Origin: CBDDEH01 sp965226865
Lineage (GTDB): Bacteria; Chloroflexota; Dehalococcoidia; Lucifugimonadales; JAGWBF01
NCBI GenBank assembly: GCA_965226865.1
Contig: CBDDEH010000002.1
Location: 303,409-367,408 of the forward strand
Length of the DNA stretch: 64,000 nt
Direction of reading: 5' to 3'
Below, piece by piece: positions 17,576 through 26,755 of the stretch. The notes beneath the pieces were generated by a model, which had not been told where the DNA came from, ran no database searches, and saw nothing but the letters and a program-made list of their open reading frames with translations. A program made the position numbers and the translations under genes. The first letter of the stretch is position 1; every line of letters starts with the position of its first letter.

Positions 17576-19555
17576 CTAGCCCCATATCAGATAAGCCCCC
17601 ACTATGAGAAACACTCCAAGGGAAATAGCAACGCCGTATGTCTGAACCTGCCCATCTTGTAAGTCGCCCAATCTCCGCCCGAGAAATCGTGGAAACTCTC
17701 CAAGGAAATCGGCTATGTTGTCCACGACGGTGCGGTCGAACCAGTCAAGGAGAAGGGCAATGCCCCTATAGATACCCCTGGATACGATCTGGCCCTCATA
17801 CAAGTGGTCTATGTAGTACTTCTGGGATAGCAATTGGTGGATTCCTTTGAACGGACGGCCGACAGTTTCCAGCGATACCTTCGGCCAAAAATACACTGCT
17901 GTAGCCACCAGTATCCCAACAGAACCAACGATTACGGACGTGGCTGCCAGAGGTACGTCTACTTTCGTTGTCGCTCCCAGGAAGTGGCTGAACCAATGGG
18001 CGGGCGGACCCAGCCAGTCTACCTGTGGATTGGCGATTCCTCCTGATATCACCGCGGCGACAGCCAGTATGACCATCGGCAGAATCATCACCCATGGTGA
18101 TTCTGCCAGGTGCACTCCACGCTCCGCCCCTGCGGGACTACCAGCCGCTCGTTGGGCCAGTTCAGAATCAACACCACCTCTGAATTCACCGTGGAAGGTC
18201 ATGTAGATCATCCTGAATGAATACGCCGCCGTGACGAACACTCCGACGATTAGCAACCAGAAGACAACAGTATCGACGGAGCCGTGCCCATCCCAGGCAT
18301 GAAACAGTATTTCGTCCTTACTCCAGAATCCCGCCAACGGGAAAATTCCTGCCAGGCTCAAAGCTCCGATTAACATCGTTATGTAAGTAAACGGCATAAT
18401 CCTTCTCAGGCCGCCCATATAGCGCATATCGAAGGTACCCGTAGCGTGGTTAACACTACCGGCTCCCATAAACAGAAGACACTTGAAAAAGGCGTGGTTA
18501 AAAAGGTGGAATATCGCCGGTCCATAGGCGCCGATTCCAAGAGCTGCGATCATGTAGCCAAGCTGGCTAATGGTGGAATACGCCAGCACGCGTTTGATGT
18601 CGTTCATGACGAGGCCCATGGTGGCCGCGAAAAGGGCAGTCGTCCCACCGATTATCGCTACAGTACTCATCGCGTTTTCTGACGCTTGGAAGACCGGGAA
18701 GAAACGGGCTACCAGGAACACACCGGCCGCGACCATTGTGGCGGCATGAATAAGAGAGCTAACTGGAGTCGGCCCTTCCATTGCATCGGGGAGCCAAACG
18801 TGTAGCGGGAATTGGGCCGACTTACCGACGGCGCCAGCAAATATGCCTAAGGACAACCAGGTAACGGCCAGACTTCCCAACACCCCCCCGACGGCCGCCG
18901 TATGAATGTCGACGATGTCCAGTCCGTTTAGCCCTGCGGCAGTGAAAGTGCTTGTATTGAAGAAAAGGTAGAGGATTGCTATCAGAAAGCCGAGGTCGCC
19001 GATCCGTGTGACTATGAACGCCTTCTTGGCCGCGGCCGCGGCCGCAGGCCGGGTGTACCAGAATCCGATCAGTAGATAGGAACAAACGCCAACCAGCTCC
19101 CAGAAAACATAGAGTTGGATGATGTTTCTGGAGATCACGAGTCCTACCATAGAGGCAGTGAACAAAGACATGAGGGCAAAATAGCGGGAGAAGCTGGGGT
19201 CCCCCTTCATATAACCCAGGGAATATATCTGGACCATCAGGCTCACCCCGGTGACCACTACCAGCATGATCGCGCTCAAGGGGTCCAATATGAGTCCTAC
19301 GCCGATATCCAGCGCACCGATGGTTACCCACTCGTGCGATGGGAATAGAATGTTGATGTCTTCGGATATGACCGATTGAAGAGCCCAAATTGAGAGGGCA
19401 AAAGACGCGGCGATGGCGATTATGGTAATCAGGCCGCTTTGGAATGAGAAATTGTTGAAGAACGGCCGGACTATAAATGCGATGATGAGAAAGGAAGCCA
19501 GGGGTAGAAAGAAGATAGTCCATACACCGGCCTCAGGGATAACGTCAAGATTCAT
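17576..19555 (-). CDS. nuoL: NADH-quinone oxidoreductase subunit L
   Basis: 659 aa, full length, with the long C-terminal lateral helix region characteristic of NuoL. Motifs: FWELVGVCSYLLIGFWY, SAQFPLHVWLPDAMEGPTP, SSLIHAATMVAAGVFLVAR, NDIKRVLAYSTISQLGYM, HAFFKCLLFMGAGSV. Its ATG overlaps the stop of the small DUF2007-like gene (ATGA at 19552-19555), implying coupled translation. Confidence 0.96.
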   Translation of the reverse strand: MNLDVIPEAGVWTIFFLPLASFLIIAFIVRPFFNNFSFQSGLITIIAIAASFALSIWALQSVISEDINILFPSHEWVTIGALDIGVGLILDPLSAIMLVVVTGVSLMVQIYSLGYMKGDPSFSRYFALMSLFTASMVGLVISRNIIQLYVFWELVGVCSYLLIGFWYTRPAAAAAAKKAFIVTRIGDLGFLIAILYLFFNTSTFTAAGLNGLDIVDIHTAAVGGVLGSLAVTWLSLGIFAGAVGKSAQFPLHVWLPDAMEGPTPVSSLIHAATMVAAGVFLVARFFPVFQASENAMSTVAIIGGTTALFAATMGLVMNDIKRVLAYSTISQLGYMIAALGIGAYGPAIFHLFNHAFFKCLLFMGAGSVNHATGTFDMRYMGGLRRIMPFTYITMLIGALSLAGIFPLAGFWSKDEILFHAWDGHGSVDTVVFWLLIVGVFVTAAYSFRMIYMTFHGEFRGGVDSELAQRAAGSPAGAERGVHLAESPWVMILPMVILAVAAVISGGIANPQVDWLGPPAHWFSHFLGATTKVDVPLAATSVIVGSVGILVATAVYFWPKVSLETVGRPFKGIHQLLSQKYYIDHLYEGQIVSRGIYRGIALLLDWFDRTVVDNIADFLGEFPRFLGRRLGDLQDGQVQTYGVAISLGVFLIVGAYLIWG

Positions 19556-19746
19556 AGTTTCCTCAGAATCTCCTCAGCCACGTGTTCCCTTCCCTTGGGG
19601 ACCATAACGCGGAAGGCGACACGCTCACCCCAGTCCAGTATGTCCCCCTCGGGCAGTATGCGAGTGGGAAGCCCCTCTCCCTCCAAGACTTCTTTCCACA
19701 TCTCGGCCACCGCTAGATTCGGGACTTTCTTAAACTCCGTCCACAT
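19552..19746 (-). CDS. Small DUF2007-like protein inside the nuo operon
   Basis: 64 aa, soluble, charged. The layout VPNLAVAEMWKEVLEGEGLPTRI, a short variable loop, then VMVPKGREHVAEEILRKL resembles the DUF2007 (putative signal-transducing) fold, a ferredoxin-like alpha/beta domain in which AExxKxxLExxGIP is the hallmark. It sits between nuoK and nuoL and shares ATGA with nuoL. It is not a standard complex I subunit; a role in assembly, stability or regulation is only an inference from position. Coding potential is supported by the tight overlap and fold-like pattern. Confidence 0.72.
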   Translation of the reverse strand: MWTEFKKVPNLAVAEMWKEVLEGEGLPTRILPEGDILDWGERVAFRVMVPKGREHVAEEILRKL

Positions 19747-19783
19747 GGATATTCCCCCGCGTATTCTGTGAAACGAGAATTAG

Positions 19784-20113
19784 CTATCGACGCATTAGAC
19801 TGGCTTCGGTGACATCGACGGTCTGCCGGTTGCGATATAGAGCGATGACGATAGCCAGCCCTAAAGCGATTTCAGCCGCTGCCACTGCAATGATAAACAC
19901 CGCGAAAACCTGCCCTGTCAGCAGGCGTCCGAGGTGTTCGTCGGCTCCTGTAGGCACCGTATACTTCGAAAAAGCTACCAGAGCTATGTTGACAGCGTTA
20001 AACATCAGCTCCAGTGACATCAGGACGACAATGACGTTCCGTCTGGCCAAAGCTCCATATAGGCCAATGCAAAACAGAACGGCGGAGAGAACAAGGAAGC
20101 GCTCGAGGTCCAT
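19784..20113 (-). CDS. nuoK: NADH-quinone oxidoreductase subunit K
   Basis: 109 aa with three membrane helices. The conserved buried glutamates are present in VLMSLELMFNAVNIALVAF and AVAAAEIALGLAIVIALYR. Separated from nuoJ by 3 bases. Length slightly above the usual 100 because of a longer C-terminal tail. Confidence 0.95.
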   Translation of the reverse strand: MDLERFLVLSAVLFCIGLYGALARRNVIVVLMSLELMFNAVNIALVAFSKYTVPTGADEHLGRLLTGQVFAVFIIAVAAAEIALGLAIVIALYRNRQTVDVTEASLMRR

Positions 20114-20116
20114 GCC

Positions 20117-20689
20117 CTAGACCTCCCTGGTTTCTCTCACCAGGGCGAGTGCGCCGATTATGGCCGAGAGTAGAAGCACGGCCGTTATCTCGAAGGGCAA
20201 TACGAAGTCGTTGATCAGCAGTTCGCCCAGCCCGGATCTCTCCGAGCCCGGCGTCTCCGCTCGTAGGTCATCGGGAACCCCTCCGATGCTGTTGGCTTGA
20301 ACAATCTCAACCCTCGCCTGAAACTCGTCAGATTCGTCGGATATGAGCTTCCAATCGGTGTCCAGCGCCACGAATATCAGAGCGGCCAGCAGCAGCGTAG
20401 GTAGCAACACCGCGGCAAACTGGAGCCTGTTTGGAAGATTCCCTTGCTGGACTTCCCGCGTCAACATTATGGCGAAGATGATGAGAATAGCGATGGCGCC
20501 TGCGTAGATTAGCAACTGGACCACGGCCAGGAATTCGGCGTTCATCATAACGAACATTCCAGCCACAGCCAGGAAAACCACCACCAGGAGCAGGGCTGCG
20601 CGGAAGACATCCTTCAGTAGCACGACACCGGCCGCTGCGGCCACACTCCCTACGGCCAGGACCCAGAAGATTAGATCTTCAAAGACCAT
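20117..20689 (-). CDS. nuoJ: NADH-quinone oxidoreductase subunit J
   Basis: 190 aa, five predicted membrane helices. Family core MMNAEFLAVVQLLIYAGAIAILIIFAIML is at residues 48-76, including the pi-bulge helix region YAGAI. A hydrophilic loop (about residues 105-150) between TM4 and TM5 is longer than in many homologues. Its ATG overlaps the nuoI stop by one base. Confidence 0.94.
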   Translation of the reverse strand: MVFEDLIFWVLAVGSVAAAAGVVLLKDVFRAALLLVVVFLAVAGMFVMMNAEFLAVVQLLIYAGAIAILIIFAIMLTREVQQGNLPNRLQFAAVLLPTLLLAALIFVALDTDWKLISDESDEFQARVEIVQANSIGGVPDDLRAETPGSERSGLGELLINDFVLPFEITAVLLLSAIIGALALVRETREV

Positions 20690-21267
20690 TAATCCTTATC
20701 CGGCTCATTTTCGGTTGGTTTTTGGAGCCTGGCGCCGGATTTCTCCTGCTCGTGCCATCTCCACGTCTCGCGGCCTACCTCACGCCATGTCAGTGGAATG
20801 CCTTCGTGTGGGTTGTATTGAGCGTGTTCCAGTTGGGGACGGAAGAAGGTGCTGGGGCGTTTTTCCGCGTGGCGTAACTCTTCAAGAGGTATCACAAGCT
20901 CGCTGCGCTGATAGCGCCCGCGCTCGAAGCCGCTGCCCATGAAAAGAGCGTCATAGGGGCAGGCCTCCACGCAGAGGCCACAGAACATGCACCTGCCGAT
21001 ATCTATATCGAACACTTCAAGCTGATATTTGTCCCCCTCCTCCGGAGCAGACCCACTTGGCGTCGTCACGATTCGAATGATGCCTAGAGGACAGTACTTG
21101 GCGCAGGACGCGCATGCAGTGCACCGTTCCTCGTAGAAGACGAACTCCTCCCCTCGGAATCGAGGGTGCTGTGGTAGCCTTTCTTCCGGATACTGGACGG
21201 TGTTGGGCTTCCTGACCAGATTTTTCATCGTGACGGCTAGCCCTTTCATCAACCCCAATCCGTACAT
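20689..21267 (-). CDS. nuoI: NADH-quinone oxidoreductase subunit I
   Basis: 192 aa with two [4Fe-4S] ferredoxin motifs: Cys49-x2-Cys52-x2-Cys55-x3-Cys59-Pro and Cys93-x2-Cys96-x2-Cys99-x3-Cys103-Pro. These carry electrons along the peripheral arm to NuoB. The N-terminus (GLMKGLAVTMKNLV) is the expected membrane-surface helix. One base separates its start from the nuoH stop. Confidence 0.95.
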   Translation of the reverse strand: MYGLGLMKGLAVTMKNLVRKPNTVQYPEERLPQHPRFRGEEFVFYEERCTACASCAKYCPLGIIRIVTTPSGSAPEEGDKYQLEVFDIDIGRCMFCGLCVEACPYDALFMGSGFERGRYQRSELVIPLEELRHAEKRPSTFFRPQLEHAQYNPHEGIPLTWREVGRETWRWHEQEKSGARLQKPTENEPDKD

Positions 21268-21268
21268 G

Positions 21269-22528
21269 TTAGCTGCTCTCCTTCACGCCGGCCGATGCTG
21301 GAGATGTCGAAACAGTTGGTCCGCCCAGCTCTGCGGTTCTTATTGGAGGCCGCACTTTTTCTCTGATAGCTTTGCCAAACACACCAATGGAGACTATTGC
21401 CACGGCCATGTTTATCGCCAGCATAATTCCCAGATCGCCTCTGGAGATAACTCCTGTAACGTCATCCCGGAAGAAGTACACCTCAACGGCGGTAGCGACC
21501 AGATTGATCAAACTCAACGGGAACAGGAACTTCCAGGCCAAGCTCATAATTTGATCTATACGAAGTCGAGGGAAAGTAGCTCTGATCCAGGTAAATATGA
21601 ACGCGAAAAATGCTACTTTAAGCAGGAACCACAAAGCTCCCAATTGCCCTGACAGGAAGGGTCCAGACCAGCCACCCAGGAACAGCGTGGCCAAGATCGC
21701 CGATGCTCCGAGCACCCCTCCAAACTCGGCTGCCTGAATCAGAGCAAACTTGGTGCCGCTGTATTCAGTGTGAAAGCCGGCCACGATCTCGGACTCTGCC
21801 TCTATTATGTCGAAGGGTGTGCGGTTCAATTCTGCCGATATCCCCAGCAGGAAGACGAAAATGCCAAGGGGCTGCACCAACACAAAGGGTAGGGTCTGGG
21901 CGTTGACAACTGCTGTCATGTTCATCGAACCTGCGATAAGTACCACGCCGACAAGGGAGATGACCACGGGGATTTCGTAGCTGATAAGCATAGCCACGCC
22001 CCTCATGGCGCCGAACATTGCGTACCTGTTGCCGGAAGCCCAGCCAGCCATGAAGATCCCTAATGTGCTGATCGACGTCACGGCGATTATGTACAGGACC
22101 CCCACGTTCAAGTCTGCCAGGAAGGTGTTTCTGGCGAAGGGGATAACAGCCATAGTCAGAAGAAGAGGAGCTACCATGACGACGGGGACCAGAGTGAAGG
22201 CCAGCCTGTCGGCGCCCGCAGGGATAAGGTCTTCTTTTGAGATTAGCTTCAGGATATCCGCTATAGGTTGAAGGAGGCCAAAAGGACCCCAGCGGTTGGG
22301 ACCGATTCGGTTGTGGAACCTTCCGAGGATGCGCCTTTCGGCCCAGACGAACAGTGCTGCGCCCAGAAGTATTCCGTTGACCAGAATCAAAATTATCACG
22401 AAACCCGAGATGAAATAGTCCAGCCAGCAAAGCTGGCTGGGGAATACCTCCCCAAGCCCGTTGTAGATGTGGCGGAAAAGGACGTTGTCGTATAAAAGGC
22501 TATCGTTGCCCAGGTGGCAGTCGTTCAC
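21269..22528 (-). CDS. nuoH: NADH-quinone oxidoreductase subunit H
   Basis: 419 aa, eight or more membrane helices. Quinone-channel motifs are present: WAERRILGRFHNRIGPNRWG, ERTPFDI-type (LNRTPFDIIEAESEIVAGFHTEYSG) and TWIRATFPRLRIDQIM. The GTG at 22528 overlaps the nuoD stop (GTGA). The N-terminus carries about 35 extra residues before the first helix; a later start is possible but none is better supported. Confidence 0.94.
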   Translation of the reverse strand: MNDCHLGNDSLLYDNVLFRHIYNGLGEVFPSQLCWLDYFISGFVIILILVNGILLGAALFVWAERRILGRFHNRIGPNRWGPFGLLQPIADILKLISKEDLIPAGADRLAFTLVPVVMVAPLLLTMAVIPFARNTFLADLNVGVLYIIAVTSISTLGIFMAGWASGNRYAMFGAMRGVAMLISYEIPVVISLVGVVLIAGSMNMTAVVNAQTLPFVLVQPLGIFVFLLGISAELNRTPFDIIEAESEIVAGFHTEYSGTKFALIQAAEFGGVLGASAILATLFLGGWSGPFLSGQLGALWFLLKVAFFAFIFTWIRATFPRLRIDQIMSLAWKFLFPLSLINLVATAVEVYFFRDDVTGVISRGDLGIMLAINMAVAIVSIGVFGKAIREKVRPPIRTAELGGPTVSTSPASAGVKESS

Positions 22529-23631
22529 CGGTCAACTTCTCCAAGGTTTATGTCAATGCTGCCCAGTGAGACGATCATGTCCGCCAACTTCCAGCCAATG
22601 AGCAATTCACGAATCGCACTCAGGTTGAGTAGAGAAGGTGAGCGTATCTTGCAACGGTAAGGCGATATGCTACCGTCGCTCACCAGGTAGAAGCCCAGCT
22701 CTCCCTTGGGAGACTCGACCCGGCCGTAGGCCTCGGCACCAGCCGGAGGCCGGAGCACGAGGGGCAGCTCAGGGCGTACGGGACCTGCGGGTATCTGTTC
22801 GATGCATTGCTCGACAATCCTGATACTCTGGCGTATCTCCTGAAGCCGCACCCAAAACCGGTCAAGATTATCACCGTTGTTGCCGATAGGTACGTCGAAC
22901 TCCACCTGATCGTAAATGTCGTAGGGATCTGCTTTTCTCCAATCCCACTTAAGGCCGCTTCCCCGCAGCACTGGCCCACTCGTAGAGTAAGCAATGGCCC
23001 GTTCAAGGGGTAGTATTGAAACGTTCCTGGTTCTGACGAGGATGATCTCATTCTCGACCAGCAATTGCTCAAGGTCGTCTATAGCAGAAGGAATCTCCCT
23101 CGTAAATTGCCTGAGGGTAGGCCAGAAGTCTTCGGGTGTATCGGCAAAAACGCCCCCCGGCCGCATGTAGCTGACGGTTATGCGGGCCCCGCACATCATC
23201 TCGAAAAGGTCCAGCACCCGTTCCCGCTCCCTGAAACAATACATCAGGGGTGTGCCGAAAGCGCCCAGGTCCTGAAGGAAAAAGCCGGTTGCCACAAGGT
23301 GGCTGGCGATGCGCTGGAGCTCCGCTGCTATTACACGCAGGTATTTGGCTCGTTCAGGCACTTCGATACCCATCAATTTTTCGACAGTAAGACAATAGGC
23401 CTGGTTATTGGTCATCGACGCCACATAGTCCAACCGGTCGGTGAGGGTCACAATTTGTACGTAGTTGCGCTCTTCGGCCAGCTTCTCCGTGCCCCTGTGT
23501 AAGTACCCGAATATCGGCTCGACGTCTACTATCTCTTCGCCATCGAAGGTGACTCGGAGCCTGAACACACCATGGGTGCTGGGATGTTGAGGGCCAAGGT
23601 TGATCGTTACTGGTTCAGTCCGGAGAGGCAT
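22525..23631 (-). CDS. nuoD: NADH-quinone oxidoreductase subunit D
   Basis: 368 aa, 49-kDa subunit. The quinone-site start INLGPQHPSTHGVFRL (residues 10-25, with the conserved His), YLHRGTEKLAE, TDRLDYVASMTNN and RIASHLVATGFFLQDLGA are visible, and the C-terminus shows ADMIVSLGSIDINLGEVDR. Slightly shorter than E. coli-type because nuoC is a separate gene. Six bases separate it from nuoC. Confidence 0.95.
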   Translation of the reverse strand: MPLRTEPVTINLGPQHPSTHGVFRLRVTFDGEEIVDVEPIFGYLHRGTEKLAEERNYVQIVTLTDRLDYVASMTNNQAYCLTVEKLMGIEVPERAKYLRVIAAELQRIASHLVATGFFLQDLGAFGTPLMYCFRERERVLDLFEMMCGARITVSYMRPGGVFADTPEDFWPTLRQFTREIPSAIDDLEQLLVENEIILVRTRNVSILPLERAIAYSTSGPVLRGSGLKWDWRKADPYDIYDQVEFDVPIGNNGDNLDRFWVRLQEIRQSIRIVEQCIEQIPAGPVRPELPLVLRPPAGAEAYGRVESPKGELGFYLVSDGSISPYRCKIRSPSLLNLSAIRELLIGWKLADMIVSLGSIDINLGEVDR

Positions 23632-23637
23632 GGGCTT

Positions 23638-24093
23638 CTAATACTCCACCACGTCCTTAAAGTCCTTTCTCAAGGGGTGGCCCGTAAAGCCCTCCCAAAG
23701 CATCAGCCGCTTAAGGTTGGGATGCCCTGTGAAGCGGACGCCCATCAGATCCCAAATTTCCCGCTCCTGGAAATCCGCACTTGGCCACACACTCACGACG
23801 GAAGATATCGAAGGTTCTTCCCTATCGTACAACCTGGTCTTTATGACGGCACTGTGATTGTGCTCGAAGGAAGTGAGATGGTATATGACCTCGAAGTACT
23901 CGATGTAATCGACCGCTGAGATTGCGTTGAGGTACTCCAGTTTAAGGCTGGGGTCGTCCCTCAGGAACTGGAGTACCTCAACGATTTGGTCGGGCTTGAC
24001 CCAGACTGCCGAATCTCTTTCCTGTTCAACAATGTCCGGGTATTGTTGAACCAGGTGCCTGGCAAGCTCCGCGCCTCCAAGCTCTTTGGTCAT
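23638..24093 (-). CDS. nuoC: NADH-quinone oxidoreductase subunit C
   Basis: 151 aa from the ATG at 24093, which overlaps the nuoB stop (TAATG); longer readings run back through nuoB and are not credible. The 30-kDa signature is clear: FQEREIWDLMGVRFTGHPNL followed by RLMLWEGFTGHPLRKDF at the C-terminus. Acts with NuoD in the quinone module. Confidence 0.94.
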   Translation of the reverse strand: MTKELGGAELARHLVQQYPDIVEQERDSAVWVKPDQIVEVLQFLRDDPSLKLEYLNAISAVDYIEYFEVIYHLTSFEHNHSAVIKTRLYDREEPSISSVVSVWPSADFQEREIWDLMGVRFTGHPNLKRLMLWEGFTGHPLRKDFKDVVEY

Positions 24094-24710
24094 TAGGCCC
24101 CTGCGACTTGGCCCTTGAGGCTGTATCGCTTGATCTTTTCGTGTAGCTGCATAATGCCGTAAAGCAGCGCGTCCGGACGTGGCGGACAACCGGGGACATA
24201 CACATCTACCGGCACGATATGGTTCACGCCTGGAACAACACTGTAGCAAGAGTAATAGGGACCGCCGCTGGTTGCGCAAACGCCCATAGAAATCACCCAC
24301 TTGGGTTCTCCCATCTGGTCGTAGATGCGCTTGATGGCCGGGGCCATCTTCCAGGTAACGGTTCCGGCTACGATCATCAGGTCAGCCTGGCGTGGTGTAG
24401 CCCTGAAGGCCTCCATGCCGAACCGTGCTATGTCGAAGCGTCCCATTGCGGTGGCCATCATTTCGAAAGCACAGCAGGCCAATCCAAAAGCGACGGGCCA
24501 AAGAGCCGACTTCCTGCTCCAGTTGACCAGTGCGTCCACAGATGTTACCAACACGTTGCGCTCGATATCATCGGGGACTTGTATCAAAGGTTCTGGATAT
24601 GGCTCCAGATTAGTGTGGCGCATCGTCTCGACGATGTTGCCTTCTTCTCTGTCTAAGTCCCAGGTTCGGGTATAGAGCGGTCCTTCTTCGGATGAAACAC
24701 TTGGGGTCAT
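24093..24710 (-). CDS. nuoB: NADH-quinone oxidoreductase subunit B
   Basis: 205 aa from the ATG at 24710, preceded by a strong GGAGGT site. Ligands of the terminal N2 [4Fe-4S] cluster are all present: Cys79-Cys80 (GLACCAFEMM), Cys145 (SMGVCATSGG) and Cys175 (VPGCPPRP). The roughly 45 residues before the conserved core make a longer acidic N-terminus than usual. Two bases separate its start from the nuoA stop. Confidence 0.95.
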   Translation of the reverse strand: MTPSVSSEEGPLYTRTWDLDREEGNIVETMRHTNLEPYPEPLIQVPDDIERNVLVTSVDALVNWSRKSALWPVAFGLACCAFEMMATAMGRFDIARFGMEAFRATPRQADLMIVAGTVTWKMAPAIKRIYDQMGEPKWVISMGVCATSGGPYYSCYSVVPGVNHIVPVDVYVPGCPPRPDALLYGIMQLHEKIKRYSLKGQVAGA

Positions 24711-24712
24711 GT

Positions 24713-25096
24713 CTACCTCCACTCCAGGTCTTGCTTCCGCCAGGCGTAGACCCACCCCATGAGCAAGATGGAGATAAATGCCCCCATCTCAATCATTGCG
24801 AAGAAGCCCAGTTTGTTCATCTTTACGGCCCATGGATAGATGAATATGACTTGAACGTCGAACACTACGAAGAGGAGAGCGTACATGTAGTAGCGGAAAT
24901 TGAACTGGCCCCACTTTCCGCCGATGGTGGCCATTCCGCATTCGTAGACTTCCGACTTAACTAGCTCCGGTTTGTTGGGGCGTATCCTGACTTTTGAGGC
25001 CAGCCAGGACAGCATCATCATGCTGATAGGTACAAAGAGGGCAACACCCGCGAATATGGCGATCAAGCCATATTGTCTGAAATAATCGTCTAGCAT
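24713..25096 (-). CDS. nuoA: NADH-quinone oxidoreductase subunit A
   Basis: 127 aa, three membrane helices, with the conserved YECGM and the FRYYMYALLFVVFDVQVIFIYPWAV segment. First gene of the nuo cluster, 91 bases downstream of gltX in the same direction, so transcription from the gltX side or from that gap is possible. nuoE, nuoF and nuoG are absent from the cluster. Confidence 0.95.
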   Translation of the reverse strand: MLDDYFRQYGLIAIFAGVALFVPISMMMLSWLASKVRIRPNKPELVKSEVYECGMATIGGKWGQFNFRYYMYALLFVVFDVQVIFIYPWAVKMNKLGFFAMIEMGAFISILLMGWVYAWRKQDLEWR

Positions 25097-25187
25097 GTCG
25101 CCCTTTTACCGAATCTGGCTTTTGTCGCTGGGAATATACCACAGCTACATTTACGGCGCAAGTGAAATAATTAACAAACAGATGGGG

Positions 25188-26687
25188 TCAAGGATTGCCT
25201 GCTCGGGTGCTTGAGCCCTGTTCCATGGCTCCCAGCTTTTTCACCGCCGACTCCACCCGCTCAAGGCAACGGCGCCTCCCGAGAACTTCCATAGTCTCGA
25301 ATAAGGGCGGAGCCGCGGTCCTGCCTGTGACCGCTACCCTGAGAGCACCGAACAACTGCCTTCCAGACAGCCCTAGATCGCTGGCCGCCTGGCGCAGCGT
25401 TTCCTCCAGATAGGCCGCGTCAAAAGTCGATAGTCCCGTGATATCGTCCAACGCCCGACTAAGGGCACCTGAAGTAGTGGCCTTGTCCATTCCCTTCTGA
25501 ACCAGCGTCTCGGCATCGTAATCGATGCGCTCCAGAAAGAAATACTCGGTCAGATCCGAGGACTCGCCCAGGGTCCTGATCCGTTCCTTGATCAATGGAA
25601 TTATGCGTCTGAGATAGGACGAGTCTACCTTTCCCGCATTCGATGGTAAGTCGCGCTCGAGAAAAGGCAGCATCCTATCTGCCAGATCCTGCTCATCCAG
25701 ACTCCTGATATATAATCCGTTCATCCACTCCAGTTTCTCCTTGTCGAACACCGCTCCGGCTTTTCCGATTCGTTGTAAGGAGAAGTTTTCCATAAGGGTG
25801 TTCCTGGACATCACATCTGTTTTGTCATCCAGAGACCAGCCCAGAAGCGCCATGAAATTGACCATGGCGTCAGGAAGAAACCCAGCGTCTCTGTATTCCA
25901 GAATCGAGTTAGCGCCGTGCCGCTTGGACAGCTTGGCCTTGTCTGGCCCGAGAATCATCGGGAGGTGAACGAATCGGGGGTAGTCGTATTGGAGCGCTTT
26001 GTAAAGCTGGAGATGGCGGGGAGTGCTGGGAAGCCATTCCTCGGCTCGTAGGACATGGCTTATCTTCATGTGGTGGTCGTCGATTACGCTTGCCAGGTGG
26101 TAGGTTGGAAAGCCGTCGGACTTCAGGATTACAAAATCGTCCTGAAGCTCATTTTGCCAGGAAACGCGCCCCCGGATCAGGTCATCGGCAGCCGTTTCTC
26201 CCGAAGTAGGCATTTTAAAACGCACGACGGGTACGATGCCCTTATCTCTGAATTCCTGTTCATCCTCGGAAGACATGTTCAGGCAATGGCGGTCGTACCC
26301 AGGTGGTTGCTTACGCCTCTGCTGCTCCCGGCGCATCTCATCGAGACGTTCCTTTGAGCAATAGCAGCGATAAGCGTGGTTTTTGGTGATCAATTCGTCG
26401 GCGATGCTCTGATAGAGATCCAATCGTTCCGACTGAAAATAGGGGCCGTATGGGCCACCCACCTCTGGGCCTTCGTCCCAACCGATGCCCAACCACTCCA
26501 AAGCTTCCAGAATAGCTTTCAGGGCGCCTTCCGCATAGCGGTCACGATCGGTGTCCTCGACCCGCACGATGAACTTGCCTCCCTGCCGACTGGCAAAAAG
26601 CCAGTTGAACAGGGCAGTGCGCAAGTTACCGATGTGGGGTTCTCCCGTGGGGCTGGGCGCGAACCTTACGCGAACTTCCTCTCCCAA
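25188..26687 (-). CDS. gltX: Glutamate--tRNA ligase
   Basis: 499 aa class I aminoacyl-tRNA synthetase. The HIGH motif appears as GEPHIGNLRTALFNWLFA (about residues 16-33) and KMSKS as KLSKRHG near residue 254. The variable middle loop contains YRCYCSKERLDEMRREQQRR, and the C-terminal anticodon-binding half is complete. It charges tRNA-Glu (possibly also tRNA-Gln, which would then need GatCAB). It lies just upstream of nuoA. Confidence 0.95.
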   Translation of the reverse strand: MGEEVRVRFAPSPTGEPHIGNLRTALFNWLFASRQGGKFIVRVEDTDRDRYAEGALKAILEALEWLGIGWDEGPEVGGPYGPYFQSERLDLYQSIADELITKNHAYRCYCSKERLDEMRREQQRRKQPPGYDRHCLNMSSEDEQEFRDKGIVPVVRFKMPTSGETAADDLIRGRVSWQNELQDDFVILKSDGFPTYHLASVIDDHHMKISHVLRAEEWLPSTPRHLQLYKALQYDYPRFVHLPMILGPDKAKLSKRHGANSILEYRDAGFLPDAMVNFMALLGWSLDDKTDVMSRNTLMENFSLQRIGKAGAVFDKEKLEWMNGLYIRSLDEQDLADRMLPFLERDLPSNAGKVDSSYLRRIIPLIKERIRTLGESSDLTEYFFLERIDYDAETLVQKGMDKATTSGALSRALDDITGLSTFDAAYLEETLRQAASDLGLSGRQLFGALRVAVTGRTAAPPLFETMEVLGRRRCLERVESAVKKLGAMEQGSSTRAGNP

Positions 26688-26755
26688 GCAGACCTCCTCC
26701 GGGGCTACATTTTAGCATGCCAGCTGGTGGCCGAACTGAAAGACTGCCACTCAGA

